DNA of 64,000 nucleotides, taken from positions 161,104-225,103 of the forward strand of contig CAWDOP010000014.1 of assembly GCA_963804005.1 (NCBI GenBank), given 5' to 3'. A program made the position numbers and the translations under genes. The notes beneath the pieces were generated by a model that made no database searches, was not told the origin of the DNA, and saw nothing but the letters and a program-made list of their open reading frames with translations. This DNA comes from JAGXRK01 sp963804005. Lineage in GTDB: Bacteria > Bacteroidota > Ignavibacteria > Ignavibacteriales > Ignavibacteriaceae. This document shows positions 18,587 through 28,308 of this stretch, piece by piece (positions within the stretch are counted from its first letter, which is position 1; the number at the start of each line of letters is the position of its first letter).

Positions 18587-19966
18587 TTATTTTACAATTT
18601 TTAAGAGAGTATCAAGCTTTGGTCTGGAAATCCCAAGAAGTTTTGCAGCTTGCGATTTATTTCCACCAACCTTTTCAAGAACCCGTTTAGCATAATACCG
18701 CTCAAGTTTTTTTAAATCAATCGCAGCATAATTTAAATCCATTCGAATCATTTGCGGTGGATCTGGAATATTTCTATCCAGACTGTTTATGGGTACAGTA
18801 TTAATTAAATTTGAAAAATCTGCAAGTGATAAACTTCCATCCTCAGAAAGAAGAACGGCTCTTTCAATTGCATTTTTTAATTCCCGAATATTACCGGGCC
18901 AGGAATAGGCTTTAAAAAAATGAGTTACTTCCTTATTTATCTTTTTAACTGCTTTACCAAATTCTCTGTTAAATTGGTCAATAAAAAAATTCGCTAAAAG
19001 AACAATATCATCACATCTCTCTCTAAGGGGTGGCAATTCAATTGTAACAACATTTAATCTGTGGTATAGATCTCTTCTAAACGAACTGTTTTCAACCATA
19101 TCTTCAAGATTTTTGTTCGTCGCCGAAATTATTCTTGCATTGATTGGAATATCTGTTACCCCCCCCACTCTTTTAATTATTTTCTTTTCAATGGCCCGAA
19201 GAAGTTTTGCCTGAAGGTTTAAACTCATATCGCCAATTTCGTCAAGAAATAAAGTTCCCTCACCTGCTAATTCAAAAAGCCCCAATTTTCTATTACGAGC
19301 ACTGGTAAATGCTCCGGCTTCATAGCCAAACAATTCAGATTCCAGAAGGGTTTCCGGTATTGCAGTACAAATAATATCAACGAACGGATCATTCTTGTTC
19401 TTACTATGGTTGTGAATTGCTTTTGCAAATAATCCTTTGCCCGAACCGGTCTCCCCAAGCAATAAAATATTTGAAGTGCTTTTTTCGGAAACTTTTTTTG
19501 CCAACCCCAAAACCTTTGCAAAATTAGGTGAACGACCAACAATAGATTCAATACTGTTTAGTTGGAAATCTAAACCGGTTAAATAATTTTCAGAAGTATA
19601 ATACTGTCCATTTTCAATTATTTCTTTTAATCGTGAAATGAACTTGACTATTTCATAAGGGAAAATGTATAAATCATCAAAACCAAATTTTACTAAAGAA
19701 CTTACAAGCAACGCATTGTTATTTCTTATTACAACGATGATCTTGTTATTTAAATCCCTTTTCTTACTTAGTACTTCAGAGATGAGTTTTGAATCAATGT
19801 TTTCTATTTGAAGAATAATAACAGTATCCGGCTCCGCTACAAATTGAGTATGATTTGTAAATGCGATTGGAATACTCTCCAAATTCAGTTGTCTCAAAGC
19901 AGAGTTAATTGAACTTATATCTTCAAGGTCGGAATATATTTTAATGTTAACTTCTTGTTTCTTCAT
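18587..19966 (-). CDS. Sigma-54 activator with degenerate receiver and GAFTSA loop
   Basis: A 459-residue protein. Residues 1-125 have a receiver-like alternating pattern, but the acceptor position is Q53 (VIILQIEN) and the acidic pair and conserved Lys are missing, so it cannot take phosphate like a normal response regulator. The AAA+ domain has Walker A GETGSGKG (171-178), Walker B LFLDEIGD and a variant sigma-54 contact loop, GAFTSA (218-223), in place of GAFTGA. A Fis-type helix-turn-helix ends the protein (GGNKSQAAKLLGISRPKL). Its start overlaps the stop of the Ser/Thr kinase gene (ATGA), so control by that kinase is likely. Targets unknown; the repeat gene next door is a candidate. Confidence 0.9.
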   Translation of the reverse strand: MKKQEVNIKIYSDLEDISSINSALRQLNLESIPIAFTNHTQFVAEPDTVIILQIENIDSKLISEVLSKKRDLNNKIIVVIRNNNALLVSSLVKFGFDDLYIFPYEIVKFISRLKEIIENGQYYTSENYLTGLDFQLNSIESIVGRSPNFAKVLGLAKKVSEKSTSNILLLGETGSGKGLFAKAIHNHSKNKNDPFVDIICTAIPETLLESELFGYEAGAFTSARNRKLGLFELAGEGTLFLDEIGDMSLNLQAKLLRAIEKKIIKRVGGVTDIPINARIISATNKNLEDMVENSSFRRDLYHRLNVVTIELPPLRERCDDIVLLANFFIDQFNREFGKAVKKINKEVTHFFKAYSWPGNIRELKNAIERAVLLSEDGSLSLADFSNLINTVPINSLDRNIPDPPQMIRMDLNYAAIDLKKLERYYAKRVLEKVGGNKSQAAKLLGISRPKLDTLLKIVK

Positions 19967-22900
19967 TGAACATAAGCTGGCTTGTTAAAAGACTTTAATC
20001 CTTCAAAAACTTTTTTTCTTTCTATATCATTTAGATAATTAGTTCTATTATCAGATTTTTTGATATTATCTGCTATATAATTTAATAATTCTGCCGCATA
20101 TATAATGGGTTTTTTTGCTTTATTTATAAAACCTCGTTCAAGATAGGATTCTGAAATTGCTGCAAGCACTCTCCATGTAAGTTCGGTGATACTTTGGTTT
20201 TCAATGATAGAATAGGCTTTTTCAAAATGAACAATCGGCGGAGAAAGTCTTTTATCTTTGTATTTTAAAGCTATAATTCCGAAAAAATATTCTCTAATTG
20301 CATTTAATAAAAAATTATTTTCAAGATCTTCTTGAATGTTGTTGCTAAAAAGCAAATCTAAAACTCTACTACGTTCATCATCAGTGATTTTAGGTGTTTG
20401 GTTAACAAATAAAATCAATAGTTCTGTAAAACTTCTTTTTTCATTGGTATTGAGATATTCATTTAAATAATTACTGATTTCATTCCAATTGCTTTTTCCC
20501 CCGGATAAAAGATTATTAAAGGTTTTTAAGATAGACAGGTTCAATGAAAACATTGGCGGAAAATCTTTTCCTTCAACACATATTTCGTATTCACGAATAA
20601 CTTTATTTAATTTATTAGTATCATTTAGTTGATAACTAAGTCTACCCAGATCAAAAAGTGCATTTGCCTGTTCTTCATAATTTTCTAAACGACTAAAAGC
20701 ATCGACAGCATTTGTAAGACAGTCAGATGACTTTTGATATTCACATATAATTAAGTAAACCTCCCCGAGATTCGTAAGAACTATAGCACGATAATTTTCA
20801 TTCCCTAAACTTGAAAATATTTGTTCAGAGCGCATCATCTGTTTAACTGCTTTATCAAAGCTAAATTTATGTTTATAATAATTCCCGTAATTAACCAACA
20901 TAATAGCTTCTTGTTCCAAGTTACCAACCGATTTATTTATCCTCAAAGCATTATCCCAATGTTCCTCTGTTTTTTTGCTATCTCCAAGCATGCTATAAAT
21001 GTTTCCTATATTTAACTCAACCCCTGCAACCCTTCTTGGCAATTGTGCTTTTTGATACATATTAAGTGCTATGCTAAACTTATCTATAGCAGAGTGCAAG
21101 TCTTCCTCAACATAAACTTTAATCATACCTAAAAGATTATAACATCTTCCTTTTTCTTCATCTAATGTATTTTCACTATTCAACAGATCAAGTGCTATTT
21201 CTTCAGCTTCTTTATAATTATTTTTTTCAAAGTTTGCATAAGCTATTTCGACTAATACTTTTTGTCTTGTTGATGGTTCTAGATTTGATTTTAAGAGAGC
21301 ATTTAGTTTTTCTATACCCTCATCAATTCGTCTTATTGAAATTAAAGAACTGCCTTGAACAAATATTAAATCTTTTTGGGAATTTTTATCGATAGTGTCA
21401 AAGTCTAAGTACCCAAAACATTCGATGACTGTATTAAAATCACTTAATTTATACAACGTTTTTATAAGTTCGATGTGAAGACTTGTCCTTATGTCATCGT
21501 TTACATCAAGCATTAATAAATCTTCAATCAATTTCCTTTTGTAACTATATGCCGAAAGATTTTCGGCCCTTTTAATTTCTTTATTGATTAGTTCAACAAC
21601 TTTAAGAACATCACCTGCAAGTTCATATTGTCTTGCGTGCTCAATAACATTAAATCCAGGTAATATACGTTTTATTAAACTGGCAATGACTAAATGATAT
21701 TTCTTTTTTTCTTGTATTGTGTCATAGATATATTTTTTAAAACTATCGGAAATAATATTCGGTGAATTGCTTAAACTAAGGGAATTAATTATGTTTTTAT
21801 ATAGAAGGTTTTCAAGTATTTCCTCAATTTCCTTTGAGGATTTATTTAAAACTGAGGCTAACACCATCTGTTCTACAGAAATATTAAATGCAGATATTAG
21901 CTGGGCTGTTCTCAGTTCATCTTCTGAAAGATTACTCAATCTTAAGCGGTAAACTTCTTCATTCGAACCACTAAGAGCTTCTTCAATATTATTCTCATAA
22001 ACAAATTTGACTTCTCCAGATTCATACCTCATAACACCGAGGATTAGAATGTCTTTTATAAACTGTACAATACTTCCCGGCAGTAAGTCGGCATAATCCA
22101 AAATTACTTTTTTGAGTTTGTGCTTGGGAAAATTTGGATAATAGCTTAGATCTAAATATTCTGATAATTGTCTGTCGGTGAATGGTGTTAGATTAATGTG
22201 CTGCACATTATATAATTTTTCAGTTGCATAATCAAACTCAGATGATTCGGCAATAATAACTTTTACTTTATTTATCTGCAAAATCTGTAATATTTCATTT
22301 ATAGCTTCTTTTGCAAAGTCATCATATAAATTATAGTCGTCAATCATTAGTAAAAGTTTTTTATTCTCTGTAACCCTTGTTAAAAGTGCTTTAAGAGTAT
22401 CAGATATTTCAATTTCATCAGTACTGAATAATTGTTTTATATATTCTTGGTCTTCCCGTGAAACGCTGTTGAAGATATCGTCATTGAATAGCAACTTATG
22501 AAGGAAAAAACGAATTAATTCTACGCCTGTTTTGCGTCTTGAGTTCTCAACATATACTGTTTGAGAATAAATTGAATGTAATTCCAAAATTACTTGTGAT
22601 TTTCCTGCTCCACTGAATCCTCTTAGCGAAAAAATTTCATTACTATTTTTATCATTAAGATAGGTTTTAACAATGTTTAGAATATCTTTTCTACTGCTCA
22701 AAATTTTAGCTGGTAGAAAGTCTTTAGTCAATTGAATATTAATTTCAATTCCCAAATCCACAAGTACCTGAAGCGAATCTGTATATCTTTCCTGAGGATC
22801 TTTTTTGAGCAGTTTTTTGACAATATTAATTAATTTTTCTGAGAAATTTGATTCGGGAAATTCAAATTCTGATTCAATGTGAGCTTTATAAATATCAAGC

Positions 22901-23547
22901 TCGGTCTTAGCATTGAATGGAAGTTTACCATAAATAATACGATAAAGAATTATTCCCAGCGAATAGAGATCAATACTGTGATCATGATTCTCTTTTTTTA
23001 GTAATTCGGGAGCAATATATTCTGCAGTTCCGCGTATTTTAGTATCATAGTCAGACAGTATATAACGAGCAAAACCTAAATCAATTACTTTTACTTGTGG
23101 AAAGTCATTACAAGAAGCTACTAAAACGTTCTGTGGTTTTAGATCATAATAGATGTAATTTGATTGATGAAGATAATAAAGTACAGAGCAAATTTGCTTG
23201 ATGATTGAAATTAGTTGTTCTTTATTGTCTAGAGATGGACAATCTATTAGTTCAACTGAATCGAAACGCTCAAGAGTTATGTAAGAAGAACTCGTTTCAA
23301 TATCTTGGTTCTCTTCATCAACGGTCAAAATTTGGCCAATGTCATAAGCCTTAATAATATTCGGATGATCCAATTTTTGAAGTGTGAAATATTCTTGTCT
23401 GAAAGCATCTTTCTCTTCCTGCAGAACATTTGGAGGAAGAATTTTCATGGCTATTTCTTTTTCCGGAAATTCCGTATCAATTACACTGAATACTTTACTT
23501 CTTCCTTCTCCAAGCTTTTTCTGTACTATATATCGTTGATTAATCAT
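19963..23547 (-). CDS. Ser/Thr protein kinase with ATPase and TPR domains
   Basis: A 1194-residue cytoplasmic protein. The kinase domain (about 6-270) has the glycine loop GEGRSKV, Lys35 in AMKIL, catalytic YYDLKPQN, metal-binding DLG and the APE motif, so it should be active. The HRD motif reads YYD, making it a non-RD kinase. A second P-loop, GFSGAGKS near 310, starts a STAND/AAA-like ATPase domain (about 285-550). TPR helices fill roughly 640-1150. This kinase-ATPase-TPR plan is known in signal-integrating bacterial regulators. It overlaps the oligopeptide permease gene by 8 nt upstream and the sigma-54 activator by 4 nt downstream. Confidence 0.9.
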   Translation of the reverse strand: MINQRYIVQKKLGEGRSKVFSVIDTEFPEKEIAMKILPPNVLQEEKDAFRQEYFTLQKLDHPNIIKAYDIGQILTVDEENQDIETSSSYITLERFDSVELIDCPSLDNKEQLISIIKQICSVLYYLHQSNYIYYDLKPQNVLVASCNDFPQVKVIDLGFARYILSDYDTKIRGTAEYIAPELLKKENHDHSIDLYSLGIILYRIIYGKLPFNAKTELDIYKAHIESEFEFPESNFSEKLINIVKKLLKKDPQERYTDSLQVLVDLGIEINIQLTKDFLPAKILSSRKDILNIVKTYLNDKNSNEIFSLRGFSGAGKSQVILELHSIYSQTVYVENSRRKTGVELIRFFLHKLLFNDDIFNSVSREDQEYIKQLFSTDEIEISDTLKALLTRVTENKKLLLMIDDYNLYDDFAKEAINEILQILQINKVKVIIAESSEFDYATEKLYNVQHINLTPFTDRQLSEYLDLSYYPNFPKHKLKKVILDYADLLPGSIVQFIKDILILGVMRYESGEVKFVYENNIEEALSGSNEEVYRLRLSNLSEDELRTAQLISAFNISVEQMVLASVLNKSSKEIEEILENLLYKNIINSLSLSNSPNIISDSFKKYIYDTIQEKKKYHLVIASLIKRILPGFNVIEHARQYELAGDVLKVVELINKEIKRAENLSAYSYKRKLIEDLLMLDVNDDIRTSLHIELIKTLYKLSDFNTVIECFGYLDFDTIDKNSQKDLIFVQGSSLISIRRIDEGIEKLNALLKSNLEPSTRQKVLVEIAYANFEKNNYKEAEEIALDLLNSENTLDEEKGRCYNLLGMIKVYVEEDLHSAIDKFSIALNMYQKAQLPRRVAGVELNIGNIYSMLGDSKKTEEHWDNALRINKSVGNLEQEAIMLVNYGNYYKHKFSFDKAVKQMMRSEQIFSSLGNENYRAIVLTNLGEVYLIICEYQKSSDCLTNAVDAFSRLENYEEQANALFDLGRLSYQLNDTNKLNKVIREYEICVEGKDFPPMFSLNLSILKTFNNLLSGGKSNWNEISNYLNEYLNTNEKRSFTELLILFVNQTPKITDDERSRVLDLLFSNNIQEDLENNFLLNAIREYFFGIIALKYKDKRLSPPIVHFEKAYSIIENQSITELTWRVLAAISESYLERGFINKAKKPIIYAAELLNYIADNIKKSDNRTNYLNDIERKKVFEGLKSFNKPAYVQ

Positions 23548-24829
23548 ATTTAACTCTGGGATTATAGAATTCTTTTATTTTCTTTCCGAAATCATTTATT
23601 GTCAGCAGCGTAACAATTAATAATAAACCTGGTAGTATTATCATCCACCATGATCGAGAAATATATTCCTGCCCAGATTGTATCATTGAGCCCCACGAAG
23701 AATATTCATTTCCCAATCCAAGTCCAAGATAGCTTAATGCTGATTCTGCAAGTACAACGTTACTAAACTGGAAAGTTAAATTGACAAGTATAGATGTTAA
23801 TATTAAAGGCATAACTTCTTTTCTCATCAAACTGGAAGACGAAACTCCAAGCAAAGTTGAAGAAATAAAAAAATCTTTTTTCTTAATTGAACTAACCTCA
23901 CTTTTAACCAATTTAAATAAACTCATCCAACCGGAAAAACCAAGTACGATAATTACTGAAATCATATTATTTCCAAATAGAGCAAGCACAAATATTATAA
24001 GAAATATTATCGGAAATGCTAAGAACAAATCTGTTGTTCTGTTCAATATTAGATCAAGCCACCCCGATTTATAACCGGCTAAAAATCCAAACAGTAATCC
24101 TAAAACAAAAGATATTATAACTGCGCTGAATCCTATAAACAAAGATAATCTTGTTCCGTATATTAATCTTGTGAAAATATCACGCCCAAATTCATCTGTT
24201 CCTAAAATAAAAAGGTTTGATGTAAAATATTTTCCGTTTTGCTTTTCAATCAGCGCAGAAGAAATCGTTTTGATATTTCCCTTCTGATAATAAGTCACAT
24301 CATTTCCGGAAATGAAAGCTGAATCGCAATAGACCAAATAGTTATCAAACGACAATTTTATAACACTATTCTTCAAGTTTATAAATTTATTCGCTTCATC
24401 AATATCGTAATTAACATCTTTATTTAAGCGTATCTCTTTAACACTGCTAAATGGCACAAGTAATTTTGTAACAGAAATATCTTTGTAAAGACCCGGATTT
24501 CTATCGGTTATCAACGGTGCAAATAGAAAACCGTATAATAGAAGAATTATGAAAGCAGCAGATAAAAATATTTTTTTACTTGTGAATACAGCCTTTTTTC
24601 GTAAAAGAATTATTAGAAACACAGGAATCAGGATGAACAGCAAACCTCCCAGCAGATGATCAATTAATGCCAAATCAAATTGATTGGCAGCTGAATTTAT
24701 ATCAACAAAAAGAAATTTGACATACGAGCCAAGTAAATCCAGAAGCTCGAATATTCTTTCAAATCTAATTATGAAAATCAGCAGCCAGATAAATAAAACA
24801 AAATACCATATTTTAATTTTTAATTTCAT
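23540..24829 (-). CDS. Oligopeptide ABC transporter permease, DppC/OppC type
   Basis: A 429-residue inner membrane permease. The C-terminal 230 residues are classical: LGTDEFGRDIFTRLIYGTR, five or six membrane helices, and an EAA-like loop (LGVSSSSLMRKEVMP). The N-terminal about 190 residues are longer than usual for this family (normally about 300 residues in total): three hydrophobic segments and a roughly 90-residue soluble, strand-rich insertion. It starts at the stop of the OppB-type gene. With the binding protein and the divergent ATPases it would import peptides. Confidence 0.9.
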   Translation of the reverse strand: MKLKIKIWYFVLFIWLLIFIIRFERIFELLDLLGSYVKFLFVDINSAANQFDLALIDHLLGGLLFILIPVFLIILLRKKAVFTSKKIFLSAAFIILLLYGFLFAPLITDRNPGLYKDISVTKLLVPFSSVKEIRLNKDVNYDIDEANKFINLKNSVIKLSFDNYLVYCDSAFISGNDVTYYQKGNIKTISSALIEKQNGKYFTSNLFILGTDEFGRDIFTRLIYGTRLSLFIGFSAVIISFVLGLLFGFLAGYKSGWLDLILNRTTDLFLAFPIIFLIIFVLALFGNNMISVIIVLGFSGWMSLFKLVKSEVSSIKKKDFFISSTLLGVSSSSLMRKEVMPLILTSILVNLTFQFSNVVLAESALSYLGLGLGNEYSSWGSMIQSGQEYISRSWWMIILPGLLLIVTLLTINDFGKKIKEFYNPRVKYD

Positions 24830-25815
24830 TACTGAAGTAGATCTTTGACAAGTCGTTTATCAATTTTAATTTTAATTAAATCGGCTATAAGATTTGAAAT
24901 TATCATTAACGAGGCAGCAGCAATTGTACAGCCGATAACAAGCGGATAATCTCTTTCAAATATTGCAGAAATTGTTAATCTTCCCATTCCCGGCAATCCA
25001 AATATAACCTCTGTAATTAGTGCACCGCCGAATAAAATTCCAAGTTCAATTCCAGCAATTGAGAGAAATGGTCCTAACGTATTCGGAAAAATATGTTTGC
25101 GTAAAATTGTTTTTTCATCATATCCCATCGATCTTAAATTCATTACAAAGTTATGATTATAAATATCATTCATATTGTCACGAAGGTATCGGTAGAAAAC
25201 TGCAATCCCTCCTGCAGATAATGTTATCAATGGTAAAATTAAATGAGAAAAATAATCCATTATCCGACTAAAGAAAGGAAGTTCGGAATTATCCAATGAT
25301 CTAATACCGGAAGTTGGAAATAAGTCTAACTTAACAGAAAATATAAGTATTAAAAATAAACCAATTACAAAAGAAGGTGTTGCGTAAATAACTAGACTGA
25401 ATTTATCTGCGATTCTATCGAACAATCCGTTTATTTTTTTTACAGATCTGATTGCCAGCCAAAAACTTATTGATGTTTGTACAATGAATGCAAGTAAAGT
25501 AAACAAGATTGTGAATGAAAGATATTCATACACAACACTAAAAACAGGTGAACGATAAGTATATGATGATCCAAAGTCACCTGTAAAAAGATTTTTTAAG
25601 AATGCTATGTATTGTTCAAATTCTGATTTATCGAGATTGAATGATTTACTTATTTGTTCTGCTAATTCGGGATTAAAATCAGGCGACAGAAATTTTTGCG
25701 TAGGATTTCCAGGAGCTAATCTCACCAAAAAAAATACAAACGTGACCACAAGGAACAACACAACCACTGAAGAAAAAATTCTTTTGCTCACCGCTCCCGA
25801 AATGATTTTATTCAT
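24829..25815 (-). CDS. Oligopeptide ABC transporter permease, DppB/OppB type
   Basis: A 328-residue permease with six membrane helices. Family features are VRLAPGNP near the N-terminus, YATPSFVIGLFLI, LPLITLSAGGIAVFYRYLRDNM, and the EAA-loop region LRSMGYDEKTILRKHIFPN. It overlaps the DppC-type gene by 1 nt and follows the substrate-binding protein by 7 nt, so the three form one operon. Confidence 0.92.
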   Translation of the reverse strand: MNKIISGAVSKRIFSSVVVLFLVVTFVFFLVRLAPGNPTQKFLSPDFNPELAEQISKSFNLDKSEFEQYIAFLKNLFTGDFGSSYTYRSPVFSVVYEYLSFTILFTLLAFIVQTSISFWLAIRSVKKINGLFDRIADKFSLVIYATPSFVIGLFLILIFSVKLDLFPTSGIRSLDNSELPFFSRIMDYFSHLILPLITLSAGGIAVFYRYLRDNMNDIYNHNFVMNLRSMGYDEKTILRKHIFPNTLGPFLSIAGIELGILFGGALITEVIFGLPGMGRLTISAIFERDYPLVIGCTIAAASLMIISNLIADLIKIKIDKRLVKDLLQ

Positions 25816-25822
25816 AGTTTTA

Positions 25823-27481
25823 TTAGTTCAATCTCCAATCCAATAAATGCTGAACAGCACCAAGCGGATTTATTTCGTAAGTTTTTACTTTTTTATTTAC
25901 TGCAACAATATTATCAATCCAGTAAAGAAAAGTTATCGGTTGATCATCGTAAATAATCTTTTGGAACTGCTTGTGTAAATCTTTTTCTTTTTCATAATAT
26001 ACTTTTCCCCCGAGTTCACTAATGATTAAATCCAAATCTTTGTTTCTGTAACTCATAAAATTGAAAGGTGCAGCATCAAGATCAGAAGACCAGACCATTT
26101 GATGTTCTAGAGGAATCTGAATATAAAAAGCGGCAATCCAGGCATCCATACTTTTATTAAAAAGATTATCAATCAATTTGTTCAGTTCAATTGTTTCTAT
26201 TTTAACATCAATACCAACAGCTTTTAGATTATCTTTTATAATAGTTGAAGCAAATTGTCTAAGTGGATTTCCTCCCGGGACATAAAGTATAAATGAAAAC
26301 TCAACACCTTTTTTATCAATTGTGCCATTGTTATTTGTGTCAGTCCAACCTTCTTGTTTAAGAATTTCTTTCGCTTTAGCAGAATTATATTCTAATGGTT
26401 TTAAATTATCATCAAAGAATTCTACAAAGATTGGTGAAACCGGAGTAACTGCCGGTTGACCATAATTATTTAAATATTCATTCAGTATTTCATCACGATT
26501 TATCGCGTATGATAATGCTCGCCTAACATTTGCTGAACTAAAGAATTTATTATCCTTTACTTCATCGGTTTCTGAAAATATTTTTGGATCAATGTGATTC
26601 CAACCAACAAAATCAAATTCTCTCCCTTTAACAGGAACAATATTAATTTTTTCGGACTCTACCAAACCTTCAACGTCATTGGATTTTATTTGTTCGGCTA
26701 CGTCAATCTCACCTTTTTTCAACTGTGTAATGCGTGAATTATAATCGGGAACAATTTTGAAAACCAATTCTTTTATCATTTCCTCGGAATAAAGAAATGA
26801 AGAAGGATCAGCTTCAAGTATTATCATTTCATTTCTCTCCCACTTTTTTAACCTGTAAGGACCACAAGTTACGGGATTAAAATTTACATCAGCAGTCGGA
26901 ATTTCGTCGTATTGATATTTTTCAAATATATGTTTGGGAACAATCGGTAAAACAGCATCTATCAGCTTAACATTTTTATTTGGTATGAAATTAATTTTAA
27001 TTGTAAATGAATCAATAACCTCAATGGATTTGGACATATCAATGCTTAAATCTTCATTCAAATACAACTTTTCAAACGTTCCATAAAATTTACTCTGGAC
27101 CTGTGGATTGGAATAAAGATCGAATGAATATGCTACATCTTCGGCTGTAAATTTAATTCCATCAGTCCACTTAACATCATCTCTTATAAAGAATTTTAGT
27201 GATAATGAATCATCCGACCATTCCCACGAATTAGCAAGCCAAGGTTCAACATCAAGATCACCTTTGATTTCATTCCAGTTTATGCGCACGAGGCTAAGAA
27301 AAAGAGCATCGTCTATACTGCCCTCATCAACGCTGAATGCATAAAGGGGATTAATTGTTTTTATATCGGCAGATATTCCGATTATCAGTCTATCAGTTGA
27401 TATTGGTTCATCCTTTTGGCAGGACACAAAAAGGAAGAAGAGGAAAAAGCTACACAGGGAAAAAAGTCTGATGTTTCTCAT
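25823..27481 (-). CDS. Peptide ABC transporter substrate-binding lipoprotein
   Basis: A 552-residue SBP family 5 (DppA/OppA-type) protein. The N-terminal signal ends in a lipobox-like LFVSC, so it is a lipoprotein. Family motifs are DVKWTDGIKFTAEDVAYSF and NVRRALSYAINRDEI. It probably binds peptides for the adjacent permeases; related proteins can also bind sugars or nickel. It is the first gene of the minus-strand operon. Confidence 0.92.
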   Translation of the reverse strand: MRNIRLFSLCSFFLFFLFVSCQKDEPISTDRLIIGISADIKTINPLYAFSVDEGSIDDALFLSLVRINWNEIKGDLDVEPWLANSWEWSDDSLSLKFFIRDDVKWTDGIKFTAEDVAYSFDLYSNPQVQSKFYGTFEKLYLNEDLSIDMSKSIEVIDSFTIKINFIPNKNVKLIDAVLPIVPKHIFEKYQYDEIPTADVNFNPVTCGPYRLKKWERNEMIILEADPSSFLYSEEMIKELVFKIVPDYNSRITQLKKGEIDVAEQIKSNDVEGLVESEKINIVPVKGREFDFVGWNHIDPKIFSETDEVKDNKFFSSANVRRALSYAINRDEILNEYLNNYGQPAVTPVSPIFVEFFDDNLKPLEYNSAKAKEILKQEGWTDTNNNGTIDKKGVEFSFILYVPGGNPLRQFASTIIKDNLKAVGIDVKIETIELNKLIDNLFNKSMDAWIAAFYIQIPLEHQMVWSSDLDAAPFNFMSYRNKDLDLIISELGGKVYYEKEKDLHKQFQKIIYDDQPITFLYWIDNIVAVNKKVKTYEINPLGAVQHLLDWRLN

Positions 27482-27555
27482 CGTAGTAAAATAATAAGGA
27501 ATAATTGTGATTTTAATTTATTATTTTGCCCAACAATAACAAAAAAACTTTCTAA
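27482..27555. promoter_or_regulatory. Divergent promoter region of the peptide transporter
   Basis: These 74 bp separate the binding-protein gene (minus) from the first ATPase gene (plus) and must hold both promoters. The stretch is almost entirely A and T. No specific box can be assigned with confidence. Confidence 0.5.
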
Positions 27556-28308
27556 ATGCTAAATGTAAATATTGAAAATATTTCTGTTAGTGTTCAGGGC
27601 TCGTTCAGGGATTTGTTATCCAATATCTCATTTTCAGTCCCGCAAAATTCTGTATATACAATTCTCGGGAAAAATGGCAGCGGAAAATCTACTCTTATTA
27701 AATCCTTTACTAGTTTGCTGGACAACAGATTTTACAAAGTAAAAGGCAGCGTTGAATGGAAGAATAAAAATCTTCTCAGTTTAAAATCAGAAGAACTTTT
27801 TAACATTCGTAAAAATGAAATGAGATACGTTTTTCAGGATTCGATTAATAGTCTTGATCCATTAAAAAAAGTAAAATATTATTTCGATAATACTGAATGC
27901 AAAAAGGGAAAATTAGAAGAGCTGCTCTGCGAGTTTCAACTTCCCGATTATAACTCAATATCAGAAAGGCATCCTTATGAATTAAGCGGCGGAATGCTGC
28001 AAAGGTTAAATTTTGTTTTGGCTTTCGCTATAAATCCCAGCTAATAATTCTTGATGAACCAACATCTGCTATTGATTCAGTCAATACATTGTTATCACTA
28101 AAAGCCATTAAAAACTTTGTAAATAAAGAATAATAATTCCGCCTTGATTGTGACACAGGATATTTTATTTGCACAAAAAATAAGCAATAAAATTTCTTTT
28201 TTAAGTGAGGGAACTTTAACTGATTTTATTGAAGTTGATGATCTAATGAATTCTAATGATAGTCGTATCAATTCTTTTCTTAATGCTTATAAAGAGTTAA
28301 GCAAATGA
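27556..28308 (+). CDS. Peptide ABC transporter ATP-binding protein, DppD type (frameshifted)
   Basis: An ABC ATPase of about 250 residues: Walker A GKNGSGKST, a Q-loop (RYVFQDSINSLDP), signature LSGGMLQRL. The frame breaks near 28038; Walker B and the D-loop (LIILDEPTSAID) continue in another frame until about 28137, where the first frame resumes (ALIVTQDILFA) to a TGA at 28306-28308. The two indels compensate, so total length stays divisible by three. The conserved motifs in both frames argue for sequence error, not decay. The stop overlaps the next ATPase start (ATGA). Confidence 0.85.
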
